DNA of 64,000 nt from Hemicordylus capensis (taxonomy: Eukaryota; Chordata; Lepidosauria; Squamata; Cordylidae), in the NCBI RefSeq assembly GCF_027244095.1, contig NC_069659.1:89277501-89341500 (forward strand), in the 5' to 3' direction. Each line of letters starts with the position of its first letter. Position 1 is the first letter of the stretch. The notes beneath the pieces are model-generated. The model had not been told where the DNA came from, made no database searches, and saw only the letters and a program-made list of their open reading frames with translations. The position numbers were made by a program, and so were the translations under genes. This document shows, in pieces, positions 1 to 12,186 of the stretch.

Positions 1-1467
1 CTGGAAAGTTTTGCTCACCTCACCTTATGTGGATGCTACTTTGGGATAATTAATTGTGGCTTGGACTATGAATATGGGACTGATTGGAAAATCCAGAAGT
101 CAGACAATTGTAGAATAATAAATGTTCCTCTCCAAAGAACCTCTAAAAGACCAAACTATGTCAGTAAGTAAGGAAGGGAGAGCTCCAAGTGGCCCTTATT
201 GATCACATCACTGCTGGATGATCTTGAATCCTGCAGCAGTTTCATTCTGGCAAACTGAAGACCAGAAAATTTTAAATTCCCATTATCTATACAGAATTAG
301 CACAGTACACATAAGCAGTAAAGGTAAAGGAGTAGCTTTTGTTTTTTTGCTGGATATATACATAAGTGTAAAATAATTGTATTCTGCTTCTACAAGCAAT
401 GATACCAGTATGGAGTTGCAGGAGTTATTACTACTGGTAATCTAATGCCTGTTAGTCTTGTCTGTAATACACTTCTCTTGTCTCTGGTAATATGAAAGTG
501 CCTTTAGCCATAAAAAGTATCCTTCCAAGCCTCCTGAACACAGAATAATTATATTCTGAGTACTTTTGCCAAGAACATCTGTAGTGCTCACTTGCATAAA
601 CGCTATCACTAGGAATTAACACTAACATCAGTGGTATAGCTACTACTACCAATACTACAAATATTTATATACTGCTTTTCATACTCTGTGATGTTATAGT
701 TTTCATAAAGTGCCACAAGACTGCTGTTTTTGCTGCAACAGACGAACACAGCTAACAGTCTGGAATATTATATCTTGTCTAAAAAGAGCTATGTATCTAA
801 GAATTGCGACAGATCTGTCTCCTGAAAGCCATGAAGCCATTTCTACCTGGGCATGTTGTTGTTTCCCCCTCACCTGTACTATTCTGTCACTTCATCACTG
901 AGATGTGTAATTATTAATGCCTTTACTATTACATTCATGGTGCAACAAGACACACAGCAAACAGCAAACTGGTTTTATATTGTCTTCTGGACTTTTCTTT
1001 TAAAATGTCCACCGTGTCAGAGGTTCTGCTGCATAATTTATACATTTACAAACAAGTGTCATTATTGAAAATTATCCTTGTTTTCAGTGGAATGCAATTA
1101 ATTGATTTGGAGCAACTATAATATCTTGCTGGAAAACATGCTGACAGGGTAAATCATTCCACCTCAAAAGGCCTTTTAAAGAGCAGATTATGTGCAAATT
1201 TTCAGCATAGCATTTCATACTGTTTGATTCTCAAAACTGTCTTGGCCTCAGTTATTTATGACTTTTATACCTTTATTTATGCATTTATTAACCAATGCTT
1301 GATGTTGGCAGTCTCATTACTATAACACTGATGGCGGACACTAGGAAGCCTTTCCAGAAACTGCATAACAACCAGTCAGTTTTGTAGTCATACATGGAAA
1401 TAGAAACAATTTGGGTTTTAGGCCAAACTTCTTTTGGCTTTAGAATGTGTCAATAGAGGGAGAGAGC

Positions 1468-1492
1468 AAACAAGCAAGCAAGCAAGCAAGCA
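1468..1492. repeat. (CAAG)n microsatellite
   Basis: About six tandem copies of a CAAG/AAGC tetranucleotide, seen directly. Confidence 0.9.
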
Positions 1493-1863
1493 AATAGTCA
1501 ACAAAGATTGGTAGAATATCTTGTGAAATATGTCTAGTTTTTTAAAAATAAAATGTGTGTTTTATTTGACAACTTCATACAAGTATTTACCCATTGTAAA
1601 TTGTATAACAGGTATCTTGGATCTGAATATAGTCTTAGAATTGGGTTGCAAAAGTATTATCTGTCATTCTGACTTCTTTATTCTTTAGACGGTAGTGATA
1701 CGTTGTTCTTTTTGTTGTTCTTTGTGTTTAAAGATATAATGAACAAAGGAAAGGGATGGGAGAAAATCATGACTTCTGCATTTGAATCTGGCACCCATTT
1801 TATAATTTCCTGTTTGTTCCTTTATAACTGTCACAGAACAACATTGATTTTATCATTTACAGG

Positions 1864-1880
1864 GTGTGTGTGTGTGTGTG
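1864..1880. repeat. (GT)n microsatellite
   Basis: A short GT dinucleotide run followed by a GA-rich purine stretch. Confidence 0.9.
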
Positions 1881-2254
1881 CGAGAGAGAAAAGGAGGGGC
1901 GGGCTTAGTATATTTGGCAGGAAAATTACTGAAAAAGGAATTTCAAGAAGCTCCAGTATAAAATTGCAGTTGGGGTACCCATATGCCAACTAGTTCTAGA
2001 TATAGTTTAATGTCTCAGAACATGCAACTTTGTATTAAAGACAAACATAGTTGCTTTTGTATAGCCTGTGAGGTAAGCAGAGGGATTGTTGCTTTATTAT
2101 TTTATCAGTGTTCTCAGACTAGTTGAAAGCCTGTGGGCACAGATATGTACACATATGTAAGATATGTAAACATAGATCTGCAAATTGAATGAACATGGGA
2201 AGGATAGATAGTTTTAACCACTTTATATTTTTTCTTGGGATGAAACATGCTAGA

Positions 2255-2506
2255 TGTTATTCCTGCATAGGCATCTCTACTCTGCATAGGCATCTCTAGT
2301 AGTCTGAGGGCTATAGGCCACCTCCAGCCTCAAAGGCATGATGCCTCTTAATACCAGTTCCAGGGGAGTAACAGCAGGAGAGAGGGCATGCTCTCAGCTC
2401 CTGTGGGTTTCCCAGTGGCATCTGATGGGCCACTGTGTGAAATAGGGTGCTGGATTAGATGGGCCTTGGGCTTGGTCCAGCAGGGCTGTTCTTATGTTCT
2501 TCTCTC
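2255..2506 (+). mobile_element. CR1-type LINE, 3' end fragment
   Basis: The stretch GGGCCACTGTGTGAAA and the terminal CAGGGCTGTTCTTATGTTCT match the 3' end of the CR1 copy at 25920-26867, so this is a 5'-truncated insertion of the same LINE clade. A 19-bp segment containing GCATAGGCATCTCTA is tandemly duplicated near the start (about 2266-2300). No coding part remains. Confidence 0.75.
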
Positions 2507-2541
2507 CCAGCATTATCCAACATTCTGCTTTTCTAGGGCCT

Positions 2542-2711
2542 GGTTCACACAATCATTTGAATCTAGGTTTAATGTGGGTTACTAACATTACCACACCAAG
2601 GTGGTTTATGGCCTGAAATTACTCTGAAATTCCTGCCTTGGCATGAGTTCACACAATCATGCTAATATGGGTAACCCACATTAAAGCTAGATTTGAACAA
2701 TTCTGTGAACC
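2542..2711. mobile_element. Small DNA element with about 41-bp terminal inverted repeats
   Basis: The left arm begins GGTTCACACAATCATTTG and ends GTGGGTTAC. The right arm begins GTAACCCACATTAAAGC and ends TGTGAACC. The arms are near-perfect reverse complements over about 41 bp. The 170-bp unit has no coding capacity, as expected for a MITE. I could not fix a target duplication, so the superfamily is open. Confidence 0.65.
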
Positions 2712-3895
2712 ACATCAAGGGCTCCAGAGCATGTAGGGAGACTATGCATGTGGACTATAGTACATACAGAGGCTCCCTGCAGATGGTCAGCTGAACACAT
2801 GTAGATCAGGGATGGACCTTCATCCAAGACCCGGCTTCCTCTACTGTGTAGTCATTCACCATGCTTATGTCCTTTGCATGCACATGTTTAAGTGTGTTTG
2901 TTACATTATGCCTCTTTTATATCACAAGATAAACCCAAGAGCTTCAGACTCTTCAAATATAAGGCAAAAAGCACTAAAAGAATATAGCAATGCCGCCTGT
3001 GATGTTGACTAGAGCCTAGGCCGCCTAATGATAACCACCTGAAACCACAAGGACAACAAAGTGGGAAGTGATAGAACTGACTAGTTATAGATCCTCGTTT
3101 TTGTTTGTTTGTTTGTTTGTTTGTTTTGCCTCCCAGAGAATTTTGCCCAAGCTTCAATTTCAAGCTCAGTAGGCAGATATAAATTTGCACACATTTCTAC
3201 AGCTTCCTGTATTCAGATATGCAATCCTTTGGTTTTATTTATGAGATGTGGCAAGGACCACAACCCCCACCATCTCCTCAGACTCTCTTTTGTTTGCAGG
3301 TGCATGGATTTCAGAACTGATAGATGCAGGAAGGGAATGTTACTGCCCTCTTGTGGTGACATTTCAGAAATAAAACAACAGCCTCTATTAGCATCTAGAA
3401 AAATTCAATACAACGGAAAAGCAATTTCTTATTTCTCTTTCCAGAACAACCATTAGGGGTAGAGAAATTTCACTGCAGAAACTAGGCTCACGAAAGTTCA
3501 CCACATTTTCTGTAAGTGCTGTGTGAATGATCCTTTGTGCTAGGCACCCTCGGTCTGTTGATGACATCCAAATAGGTTCAGACGCTACGGCAGCATGATG
3601 TGGCTACATATAACAATCTCACTGTGTCGCAGTTGCATTGGTGTAGGGAGGCAGCTGCCTCTAGTGACTGGCCATGCAGTGTAGCTGCCTTTTTTCTTTT
3701 TCTTTTGCATCCTCCTTACCCTTATGTCATGAAGTAGTGAGGACACAATAAAAGTAGTTTCACCATGTTATCACACATACCTGGGCTCCTCATCAGTATG
3801 CAGCTGCCATATGGAAGATCCTGGAAGTTCAAAATTATAATTTTTACTGTAAAGCCACAAAGAAAGAGGTAATAAGCATCCTTCACACACACACA
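2712..3895. other. Unassigned sequence with a (TTTG)n run
   Basis: A (TTTG)n microsatellite lies at 3098-3126. I see no other repeat family or gene. Confidence 0.5.
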
Positions 3896-4217
3896 CAGTG
3901 GGGCATAACTATAATGGGGCAAGGGGAGACAGTTGTCTGGGGTCCCACTGCCTTCCCAGCCGTGCACCCACCAAGGCTTCCTTCAGTTGTATTCATCCGG
4001 AGCTACCAGAACAGCATGTCTTTCTCTAGTACCATTAAACGACTTGCATCATCCACAATTTACAAAACCTTTAAAAAAATAATTTAGGATGATGTTCTAT
4101 GATGTTACTACTATTCAGACATATTTAAGATTTCTTTACTTCATAAACTGAACTTCAGTGGGGGGGGGCATTTTAAAATCTTGTCTCTGGGCCCACTCCA
4201 ACCTTGTTTCGCCCCTG
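3896..4217. mobile_element. hAT-like non-autonomous element, copy C
   Basis: The ends are CAGTGGGGCATAACTATAAT on the left and the reverse complement of CAGGGGCGAAACAAGG on the right, the usual hAT CAGGGG-type termini. The interior matches the copy at 55360-55839 almost throughout (for example GACAGTTGTCTGGGG and TTTAGGATGATGTTCTAT). The flanking octamers cacacaca and cacatgca are close, but they lie in a CA-rich tract, so the 8-bp duplication is only suggestive. Confidence 0.75.
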
Positions 4218-5300
4218 CACATGCACACACACATCATGGTTTCACACAGCTTCCTATTGACATGGTAGGCAGGAACAGGAAGGCAGGCACAGACTGAGGC
4301 TGCAGCACAGCCAGTCCCTCCCAACCACCAAACAGTTGAAGGATCTACTCACCTTCTTGATCATTTATCACAAATCCAAAGGTGTGGGCTAGAATGCCTT
4401 TTGGAGGGTGGGGGGAAACTATGCAACTCCCAAAGAATCCACACAGCTTCTTCATCATTCACCACAAATCCACAGACCAGAATGCATTTTTTTTTAAAAG
4501 ACAATGCAGCCAGCAATGGATTTTTGACAACTCACAAACCAACTGGGAGACAACACATGCCCCTTGCTCCACAGTTCTAACACAGCTCTTCTGGATAATA
4601 AACCAGCTTAAGATTAGTGCATTTATTTTAAAAAATGTTTGTTTATTCAGATGTTTACAGTCAGCTCCACTTTCACTAGGTGTGAAGTACTCTATGGATA
4701 GAGATAACACTTTCTGGCAGCTTTACTGCAGTAGGAAAAACGATTAAAAATCAATAAATTGATTGATCTGCTTCAAATTAAACATAAAGAGCCCTCCCTT
4801 ACTGGTCTACATGTATGTTCAATAACAAAACCCTATGTCAAGTAATTCCAGGTGATCTAAAGGGTGGGGCAAAAAGGGGGTACTCGACCCTTTTTTATAA
4901 AGGCAAAGGGCAGATTCCTCCACATATTGGTAGAATGATGGTCCGGGGTGGGGTGGGGCAGGCTTCAGTTCCAGAAGTTTTTGTAATGTGCCATGAAACA
5001 AGCCATTTATAGGATTTTTAAAAAATTGTTCTAGGGGGGAAAAAATTAACAATAAGACATTGACCAATCCACTTCAAATTAAATATACAGATCCCTCCCA
5101 ACCAGCCCTACATCTGTACTACATATCAAAGTCAGAAAAAGGAGGGGAGAACTCCCACAGTGCTGATGGATTTATTAAATATGTTTTTATTGTTGGACAT
5201 TCATTAAATATTCAGTGTTGCCTTATGTGGTTCAAGCCGATGCTCTTCTTCAGAGGCAATTCTACAAAATGATCTGAAAATTACTACAAGGAGTATATAC
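4218..5300. mobile_element. Degraded hAT-related interior sequence
   Basis: Two blocks here, about 4555-4640 and 4965-5020, match blocks inside the hAT element at 6023-7253 (shared strings include TTCCAGAAGTTTTTG and GCCATGAAACAAGCCA). The stretch is probably the remains of a longer copy of that family. No transposase frame is visible and the ends were not found. Confidence 0.45.
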
Positions 5301-6014
5301 ATATATTATATAAAAATAATAAAAATTAAAACTGTCAGAATATAAACATGATGTTGTATGAGATAATCAATGTCTTCAAAACTCACCAATATATGAGTTT
5401 ACAGTATGTCTTCAAAACTCCTGTCTTCAAAACTCACACCAATATATCATAGAATAAAAAAATAGTTCTGAATTATAAAAACCATATGAAGATATCTCAA
5501 GAATAAACCATGTAAAATGTCAGTGCAAACAAACACCTGATATAAATAATTAAACGGGGTTTTTTTTGTTAATAAAATTAAAACCTCTTTCTAAAAAACA
5601 AGGGAAGGAAAAATGAAAAGATATGGAACATACTTTGGGTATTTTTTAAAATATATTTTCATTTCTCCTTCCCTTATCTTACAAGCCATGCTACATACCA
5701 CGCCTTACAAGACACACCACTACACTCAAGATGGCGTCCGTGCACGTGCAGGCGCCATTTACATGATGACAATGCATGTGGGATGCTGGAAACAGCGAAC
5801 TTCCTGTTCCCAAGCAGGAAGCCCCTGTGCAGCATGGCTTGTAAGAACAGACATCTCGTGGCTGCTTAATAGAGACCATCTCGTGTGCTGGGTGGCGGAG
5901 TAGCAACAGAGGAGCAGGTAAGACCTGCCTCCCTCCTGTTAAAGTGACCGCTCGCCTTCCACTGAAATGTTTGGGCCGTGGGAACTCAAATCATTTTAGT
6001 GCCTTGAATTAGAG
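5301..6014. other. Unassigned sequence with a 15-bp inverted repeat
   Basis: CTTACAAGCCATGCT at 5678-5692 is repeated as its exact reverse complement at 5831-5845, framing a CpG-containing, G+C-richer core. This could be a small DNA element whose family I cannot name. A CAG|GTAAG string follows near 5916, but there is no supporting coding frame. Confidence 0.4.
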
Positions 6015-6022
6015 GATTCGAG

Positions 6023-7253
6023 CAGGGGCGTAGCAAGGTTGGAGTGGGCCCAGAGACAAGATTTTAAAATGGGGCCCCCCCAAAGTCCAGGGCCTCTGCA
6101 CACCCCAGGCCCCCAAGGATTTAAGTCTGATATTCCAAAATAAGTATGCTGCCTGCAAATACATTTCACTGAATACACACACACACGTCACAATATATAG
6201 TGATATACATTGAGTACTATACATTTGTATTAATTTTAATGCCTAGAACACACTAGAAAGATGAATTATTAAAATGGGCCCCTTGCTGCAGATTAGCAAA
6301 GGAGACTTTCAACCATGCAGGGTGAGCCTATGTTTGTTTTCTCAGAATTCTGAACAAATTCAGTCAAGTTTGATTGCAGGAGGTTTTTCACAGGAGGCTT
6401 TTAAAGCCCTTTAAGACACATCTCCTCTGGAATGGAGGTGCTGCATTCACATGTTGGCCAGATTGACCCTGAAGTCCCTGCAAGTTATTGGGGAGCAGTT
6501 CACACACAAGAAAAATAAAATAAAAGCACCACACATGCTTCACAGTTCTCACTCAGACCTTCTGGGTTGCAAAACAACTTGAACATAAGTGCATTTATAA
6601 ATAAATGAATGAATAAATAAAATTAATAAAATACTGTTCCAGAAGTTTTTGCAATTTTCTGCCATGAAACAAGCCACTTATAGGACTTTTTAGATAGGTT
6701 TTTTTAAGTCAGCAAATTTTCCAAGCTGTTTCAAAATAAATATTCAGAGACTTCTCGGTCCCTCCTCCCCCACCCCCATATCCAAGCCCTATGGCAAGCA
6801 GATCCCTATATATGGGGCGGGGGGGGGGCGGGAAAGGTAACCACAAAAAGGAGTTCACACTCTACCTGGCAAATGCTGGTCTGGGTTGAGCAGGGCAGCA
6901 AGGGGTCTTCTGCTGCAGAGAACACTCTGGCTGCCTCCTCCTTCCTGGCTGGCTTGGGCCCTACTCGAGTTCAGGCTTCACTGCGGCCTACACGGAGGCC
7001 TCCGTGGAAGCCCCGCCCACCCGCCGATCAGCTGAGAGGTGGGAGAAAAGGAGCTCTTTGCAGCTTGTCTGCTGCTTCGATTGCGGGCCAGCAGAACAAG
7101 CAGGAGAGACGGCGAAGAGGGCAAGTGGCTGAGAGGCTATGGGGCTGGGCAGGGGGCAATGGGGAGTCACATGAGGTGCCCCTGGGGTGCCCCTCCAGGC
7201 AGTGGGGCCCCCAGACAACTGTCTCCCCTTGCCCTATCATTGTTACGCGCCTG
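6023..7253. mobile_element. hAT-like non-autonomous element, copy A, about 1.2 kb
   Basis: The left end reads CAGGGGCGTAGCAAGG. The right end is the reverse complement of CAGGCGCGTAACAATG. It is flanked by an exact 8-bp duplication GATTCGAG at 6015-6022 and 7254-7261, the hAT signature. The GACAACTGTCTCCCC motif near the right end is shared with copies B and C in reverse orientation. The interior is AT-rich on the left and G+C-rich on the right and encodes no recognisable transposase. A family-B fragment appears nested inside. Confidence 0.9.
6362..6492 (+). mobile_element. Family B DNA element, internal fragment
   Basis: Shares blocks such as TTTTAAAGCCCTTTAA, CATCTCCTCTGGAATGGA and the following GGGGAGCAGTTCACACAC with the longer copy at 35150-36049. 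In that copy the same sequence is interrupted by a LINE 3' end. Confidence 0.6.
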
Positions 7254-7667
7254 GATTCGAGGATCAATGGACCTGCGCCACAAGGTATGGGCCTAATGGC
7301 GCCTCTGCCCACAGGAGTGGGTCTTTGAATATGAATGGAGCAGTGGCTCTTTGGAACTTTCCCCCCATTCCTCTTCTGCTGTTTTCTTGGTCAAAAGCCC
7401 ATCCACCACCAACCCAACCCATTATATCAGCACGAGGAGTCTGAACTCAGTCTGTAGAATCTTAAATATTTCTGCTGACATTAGGAAGATATTAATTTTA
7501 ATGTTAGCACTATTTAAATTGTATTGGTAATATCTGGTTCAGTACTGGTGTTGCCAAATTAATAATTTGAAATCCTTATCTCAAAGCCTCAGCATTCACA
7601 AGTTTGGTTCAACAAGGTGGAGAAATTCCTCTTGCACCTTTCCTTTCCCTTACAGCAGCACCAAAAG

Positions 7668-7992
7668 CTACTTCATGAAGCTATTCCCATGATCACTGGA
7701 AAGCAGGCTAAAGGAGCTTCATGGGAACCACCGGGCTTGCAGGTGAGCCCAGTGCTCCCAAGGCAGCTAGCTTGCCTAAACCACCCTCTCCTTAAATGAG
7801 GTTAGTGGAACGGGTTCTCCGTTAACTCCATTCCATTGCTTGTGTTTCGCTGTGGTGCGCAGTAACACATGAGTAGACCCCCGGCCAGGAGGCTGTAAGC
7901 ACTTGCGCAGGGCATCCTGGAACTTCCAGGGATCGCACAGGCCCCGATCCCCACAGCCCCTGCTGGCTCAGTGACAGAGCCGGCAGTTTAAA
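7668..7992 (-). mobile_element. Family A MITE, partial copy
   Basis: Blocks such as GAGTAGACCCCCGGC, GCGCAGGGCATCCTGGA and GATCCCCACAGCCCCTGC are shared with the copies at 25257-25744 and 29685-30067. One end (AGCTATTCCCATGATC) keeps the family terminal pattern. The other end is lost near 7990. Confidence 0.75.
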
Positions 7993-9169
7993 ATATGAAA
8001 CCCTAACCCTAAATCTGGGACCTTCTGCATACAATGCAGATGTTCTACCCCAAGCTTCAGTCCCAACTCCTGATCACTTGCTGTTGCATTGATTGAGTGA
8101 TGAACTTGAAACATTTAGTAATCAGTCACATATGTCTGAATGTTTTGAAAATAGCATTTAAAGTATGAAACTCTAACCAAATATTGTTCATTTATAAGAA
8201 TATGAATCAGATGGCCAATTTATGGCAATTTCCTCAGACAGAGCCATGAACAATATCCTTTAATTGGTGTTAACATGCCAAAGACAATCTTTTTTTTCCT
8301 TTTTTTGCTGAAAGTAATCTGGACTGGCTAGGACATGTACTGCATCTGTTAGCAGTTTAAGAGAGAGGCATACAAAGAAACCTATTGTACTCACACTTCT
8401 TTTATAGCACAGGATGGTGTACAATAGCAGGAGAAATATCAGAGTGGTTAAACTAAACACCAAAAGAAGAATGATGAGAATGTGGCAATTTAATACTGTG
8501 AGCCCCATCATTATTCGCCTTTTAAAGTTTTTGTGTTTCTGACTGCTAGATGAGCAGGGATTCCTACATTCCCTGAAACATTTTTCCTAGCTAAATTAAA
8601 AAAGAAAAACCTCTTGATAAAAACTAGAAAAATGCATATATCTAACATGCTATATTTATATTAGCGATATGCACACACACACAAAACCTAGCCAAAGCTA
8701 GTTGTTTCAATGAATCAACCTCAAAACCCTTGAAACATTTCTAACGTTTCAAGCTTGAGGCCTGTATTTCAGGGGAGAGCTAGTCTACCAATTGGGGTCA
8801 GCAGTCCTCCAAAGTGGATCAATGTGCTAATGTGATCCTGATAACATAATTCATCCTGAATCAAGCAGGGGAATTGTGAGGTTTATTGGAAATTTCTGGG
8901 AAGAGAATCTGTAGTTTTGGAGATGGTTGTTAAAGCATTTGTTGTTTTTAATTATCCTTGTTGTTTGTGTGTGGGGGCTTTTTAAGAGAAAGAAAAGATG
9001 AAGTACAGATTTAAAGTGAACACAAATTACGTGCTTCTTGTTGCGTCCTTATTCACGGTTGAATAATTGTGAGGATCATAATCACTCAAAATAATTGAGA
9101 TCACAATCACTATTACTGAATCCACTGGTTTCATTTTATTGTATTTTTTCAGGCAGGCTGTATGTGGCA
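7993..9169. other. Mostly unassigned sequence
   Basis: Apart from the candidate exon at 8395-8511, I recognise no repeat or gene. AT-rich and apparently single copy within the window. Confidence 0.4.
8395..8511 (-). CDS. Candidate coding exon for a small membrane protein (hypothetical)
   Basis: On the minus strand an ATGATG start is followed by exactly 39 codons and then a GT donor in the context AGT|GTGAGTAC. The peptide begins MMGLTVLNCH. Residues about 9-35 form one strongly hydrophobic segment (LIILLLVFSLTTLIFLLLLY), followed by CYKRS, which looks like a basic cytoplasmic edge. The second ATG has A at -3 and G at +4, a good initiation context. I do not recognise the protein. No partner exon, promoter or polyadenylation site was found, and T-rich antisense DNA often yields leucine-rich frames, so chance remains likely. 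If real it would be the first coding exon of a small single-pass protein. Confidence 0.25.
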
Positions 9170-9646
9170 TTGAGCCCTTTCTCATGACAGGAGAAAGGGC
9201 TCAAAAGCAGAGGGAGGGAGGAGCCTCGAAATGCTTACCTCCCCTGCAGAAGATCCTCTCTCCTTTGCTGAGCAAGCAGATAGCTCGGCCAGATGATTCG
9301 CAGCTCCTGCCAGCAGCAGGGAGTTTCTGGGGCTGAGAGGCCCCCAGAAATTTCATAATGCATTACGTGAGTGTGCAGTGTATTATGACGAGCCTCCTGA
9401 TGCTGGTCAGGAGGCTACTCGTGTGTAGGTGCCACACAGAGCCGCAAGGCACCGACACACAATCTGTTAGCCCAGGTTTTGGGTGTGCTTGCACCCTAAA
9501 CCCTAGCTAACAGCTGGGTCACCCAACAGGGTTTGCTGCTGTGCCACCTCCAGGAGTTGCACAGCTCTCAGCAGTTTACATGCACCAGCAAAACTGAGCT
9601 TGGCTTTCCTAGCCCAGTTTTGCCTGCATATGTGAATAGCCCCTTT
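9170..9646. mobile_element. Family A MITE
   Basis: The left end is a perfect hairpin: TTGAGCCCTTTCTC at 9170-9183 pairs with 9191-9204. The right end is GCATATGTGAATAGCCCC, the family terminal pattern. Near the right end AGCAAAACTGAGCT pairs with AGCCCAGTTTTGCCT. It is non-coding and carries CpGs. Confidence 0.7.
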
Positions 9647-9774
9647 AGCTTAGTTGAAGGTTTTACAAAGTTGTTTGTGTTCAACATCAGAAAGCTCTAC
9701 CTTGTGGTTTGGGTAGGCTCTTCAATTAAATCTGATTTCCCTTTTTAAATTCTTGGAGATTTAGTCATCCAAAA

Positions 9775-10063
9775 ACCACACCATATAAGTTGTAAAGACT
9801 TTGTACAGTCTGGTATATGATGATGGCTTTAGAAATGAGGCTTCATGCACCCACACTTTGCCTTGGTCTTTCAGCTGGACATTGATCTAGGGAGGGATGC
9901 ATCCAGGCAGACATTGAACAGGTGCAATTTCCCTAATCATTTCCTAGAGATCTTTCTGAGGCATGTCTGATCAAGGCAAAGTGCAGGTGCATGGAGCCTC
10001 ATTTCTAAAGCCATCATCATATAACAGGCTGTACAAAGTCTTTACAGCTTTTATGGCACAAAA
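9775..10063. mobile_element. DNA element with about 90-bp inverted repeats
   Basis: GTAAAGACTTTGTACA, then ATGATGATGGCTTTAGAAAT and GAGGCTTCATGCACC on the left, recur in reverse complement on the right, giving arms at about 9775-9867 and 9974-10063 around a loop of about 105 bp. No coding frame. A MITE or fold-back element of unknown superfamily. Confidence 0.75.
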
Positions 10064-10269
10064 GTTAAAATGGGCACCCTAACTTGCTGTTTCCATTATT
10101 TTTAGAGCACAAGTGAAAATGTAAAGCATCTTAATTCTCATTTTAAACTCAAGGTATTTGGATTACTCGGGTGTTTTAAAATAATATATTAGGCCAAGGG
10201 AATTTTTGTGGGCACAGTTTCATTAAACCACCTATTCCAATAAAACCCCAAAATATCTGTTTGTATGTT

Positions 10270-10385
10270 CCATTAAAGGAATATCTTACAATGCTCACAT
10301 GTTGTCTCCCATTCAAATGCAAATCAGGGCAGACCCTGCTTAGTACAGTGGACAATTCATGCTTACTCACAAGACCAGCTCTCCT
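10270..10385 (-). mobile_element. 5S-headed SINE, head fragment
   Basis: On the minus strand, TAAGCAGGGTCTGCCCTGA and then AATGGGAGACAACATG resemble the internal promoter region of 5S rRNA. They match the head of the fuller SINE at 49079-49362. The body is missing. Confidence 0.65.
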
Positions 10386-11364
10386 CCCTCTATTTCATGA
10401 CCAATATATACACTGTAAGTGAAGAGAACATCCTAACAAGGTGTGTGCATTAGTAGGGTCTGTGGAATCACAATGGGAACTCTCACATAACTCTGCCAGT
10501 TATTTTGCATTCACCGTGTTGTGCAAGAGCACTAACTCTTCTGAGCACTGCCTAACTCTGGAAGTGCACTGTAAGAGTGGAAACATATTGCTATGGGTCA
10601 GTGACATGCTTTCATTGTTTCCAATGGAAGTAGCACTGCACAACTGCATGTGGGCTGTTTTAAGTATCTGCACGACAGCGGCCTCACACAACACCACTAG
10701 AGCTGCCATATATAGAGATTTACATATCAGCCGGTATAAAAATATGATAAATAAATATAAATATACACAGGTTCCCTGGTAGGTCCCAAACACCAGCACA
10801 CTGCATTGAATGTTGGCCAATGCACAATCCTGGCTATCATGTAGTAAGCTTAATTGCTCTTACCAGTGGTTGCTAATGACATTGTCTTGAGGCAGGGTAA
10901 CACACTATGCAATGGCCAGGACACATAAAGTGGGTGGTACGAAATGATACAGAGGGAACTGCAAAATCACCACAAGCGTATTGAGTCCCATGCCAAGTCA
11001 GTGCAATATTTGGACCATCTGGGACCATTCTGCATCTGCAAAAAACTCTTTATCAATTTCCACAGGGATCTACCTGGAGCATATTTTACTAATAGGCCAC
11101 TATCCCATACAATCTTGATCCATAATCATAGATATTCATCGATTTTACTGGAGCCACTTTCAAAAAAGTAAGCATTATCCAAAATGGATTGTTGTTACAG
11201 CTAAGGTCAAGGTATCACAAAGTAATCCAAATAATTCTTAACATGAAGGTGACTTAAGCTTTCTTCCTAATTGTACAGGACTTCACCGTTATGGTAAACA
11301 CCTTGCATGTGCATTTGACTGTCATCACTCATCTAGCTTCTAAACCAAGATGAATGGAATGCAA
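10386..11364. other. Unassigned sequence
   Basis: Contains a CA-rich region with repeated GTGCAAG/GCACAAC-type motifs but no element with definable ends and no gene-like frame. Confidence 0.4.
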
Positions 11365-11420
11365 TGTTTATTTATTTATTTGATTTGTATACCACCCTTC
11401 CAAAATGGCTCAGGGCAATT
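11365..11420 (-). mobile_element. L2-type LINE 3' tip
   Basis: A TTTATTTATTTATTTG tail followed by a box reading, on the minus strand, CCATTTTGGAAGGGTGGTAT, the 3' end pattern of L2-like LINEs here (compare 62020-62117). Confidence 0.5.
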
Positions 11421-11673
11421 ATGTCACAGTTCTGTCTTTGGGGCCTGGCAACCAACTCTGTTACCAAGGTTTTGTCATGTCACTGTCAGGTTGAGTAATG
11501 GACAGAAGAAGTTAAGAGTTATTATTCTGTAGCTGAAGCTTTTCTTTTAATTCTGCAGTTTCATCTTCAGGAACCATTTTGGAAATGTGCCATTTATGTG
11601 ATGAGTGACTTCACAGGAATGATTTATAGTCCTTTTATTTGATATTCAGCTTTTTCTCACGACTGAATACAGA

Positions 11674-12151
11674 GGTCATTCACATGACCAGACCTACAGG
11701 GGTAGGTCAGGGCTACCCTAGTAGGGCTGGTCATGTGAAACACTGGGATTGCTCCTGATCCCTCAGCTAGCCCTGCTTCTAGGCCCGGGCTTACAGTGAG
11801 GTAGAGGGACAAGTGCACATACCTCCTACCTCACTTGCCGGTCATGTGGGTGCTTGGGCTGCAAGCAGCAGGCTGCCGGCAGCCGTCTTAGCTATAAAGG
11901 CTGGGGGAAGGAGTGGCCCAGCAGCAGGGAGGTATCCCAATTCACTGCACTGCCCACACAGTGGATTGTGGGATATCTGGTGGCTTGGCTTCCTTCCCCC
12001 AGCCTCTCAATCACTGCACCAGTCACTGCCGCTCTGCTTGTCTGGGTACACTAGGCTCTTTTTGGGCTCAGATTGTGTGGGGGAGGGTAGTAGGCTCCTG
12101 CCTCCCTCCAAGACCTCCCCAGCCCCAGCCACTTTGGTTGTGAACAGCCTT
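11674..12151. mobile_element. Family A MITE
   Basis: The left end GGTCAT-TCAC-ATGACC is a 6-bp perfect hairpin. The right end TTGTGAACAGCCTTA fits the family terminus. The G+C-rich non-coding interior resembles the copy at 42982-43411. Confidence 0.65.
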
Positions 12152-12186
12152 ACAGTATCTTCTTACATGAGACAGTAAGTCTCACA

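Larger units (their letters stand above)
1..2254. other. Unassigned AT-rich sequence
   Basis: I recognise no coding exon, RNA gene or repeat family here. The open frames are short, lack protein-like composition and have no supporting splice or promoter signals. The only clear structures are two short microsatellites, listed separately. It may be intergenic or intronic. Confidence 0.5.

Noticed and set aside
7998-8015. CCCTAACCCTAA as an interstitial telomere repeat
   Set aside because: Only two units, expected by chance at this window size.
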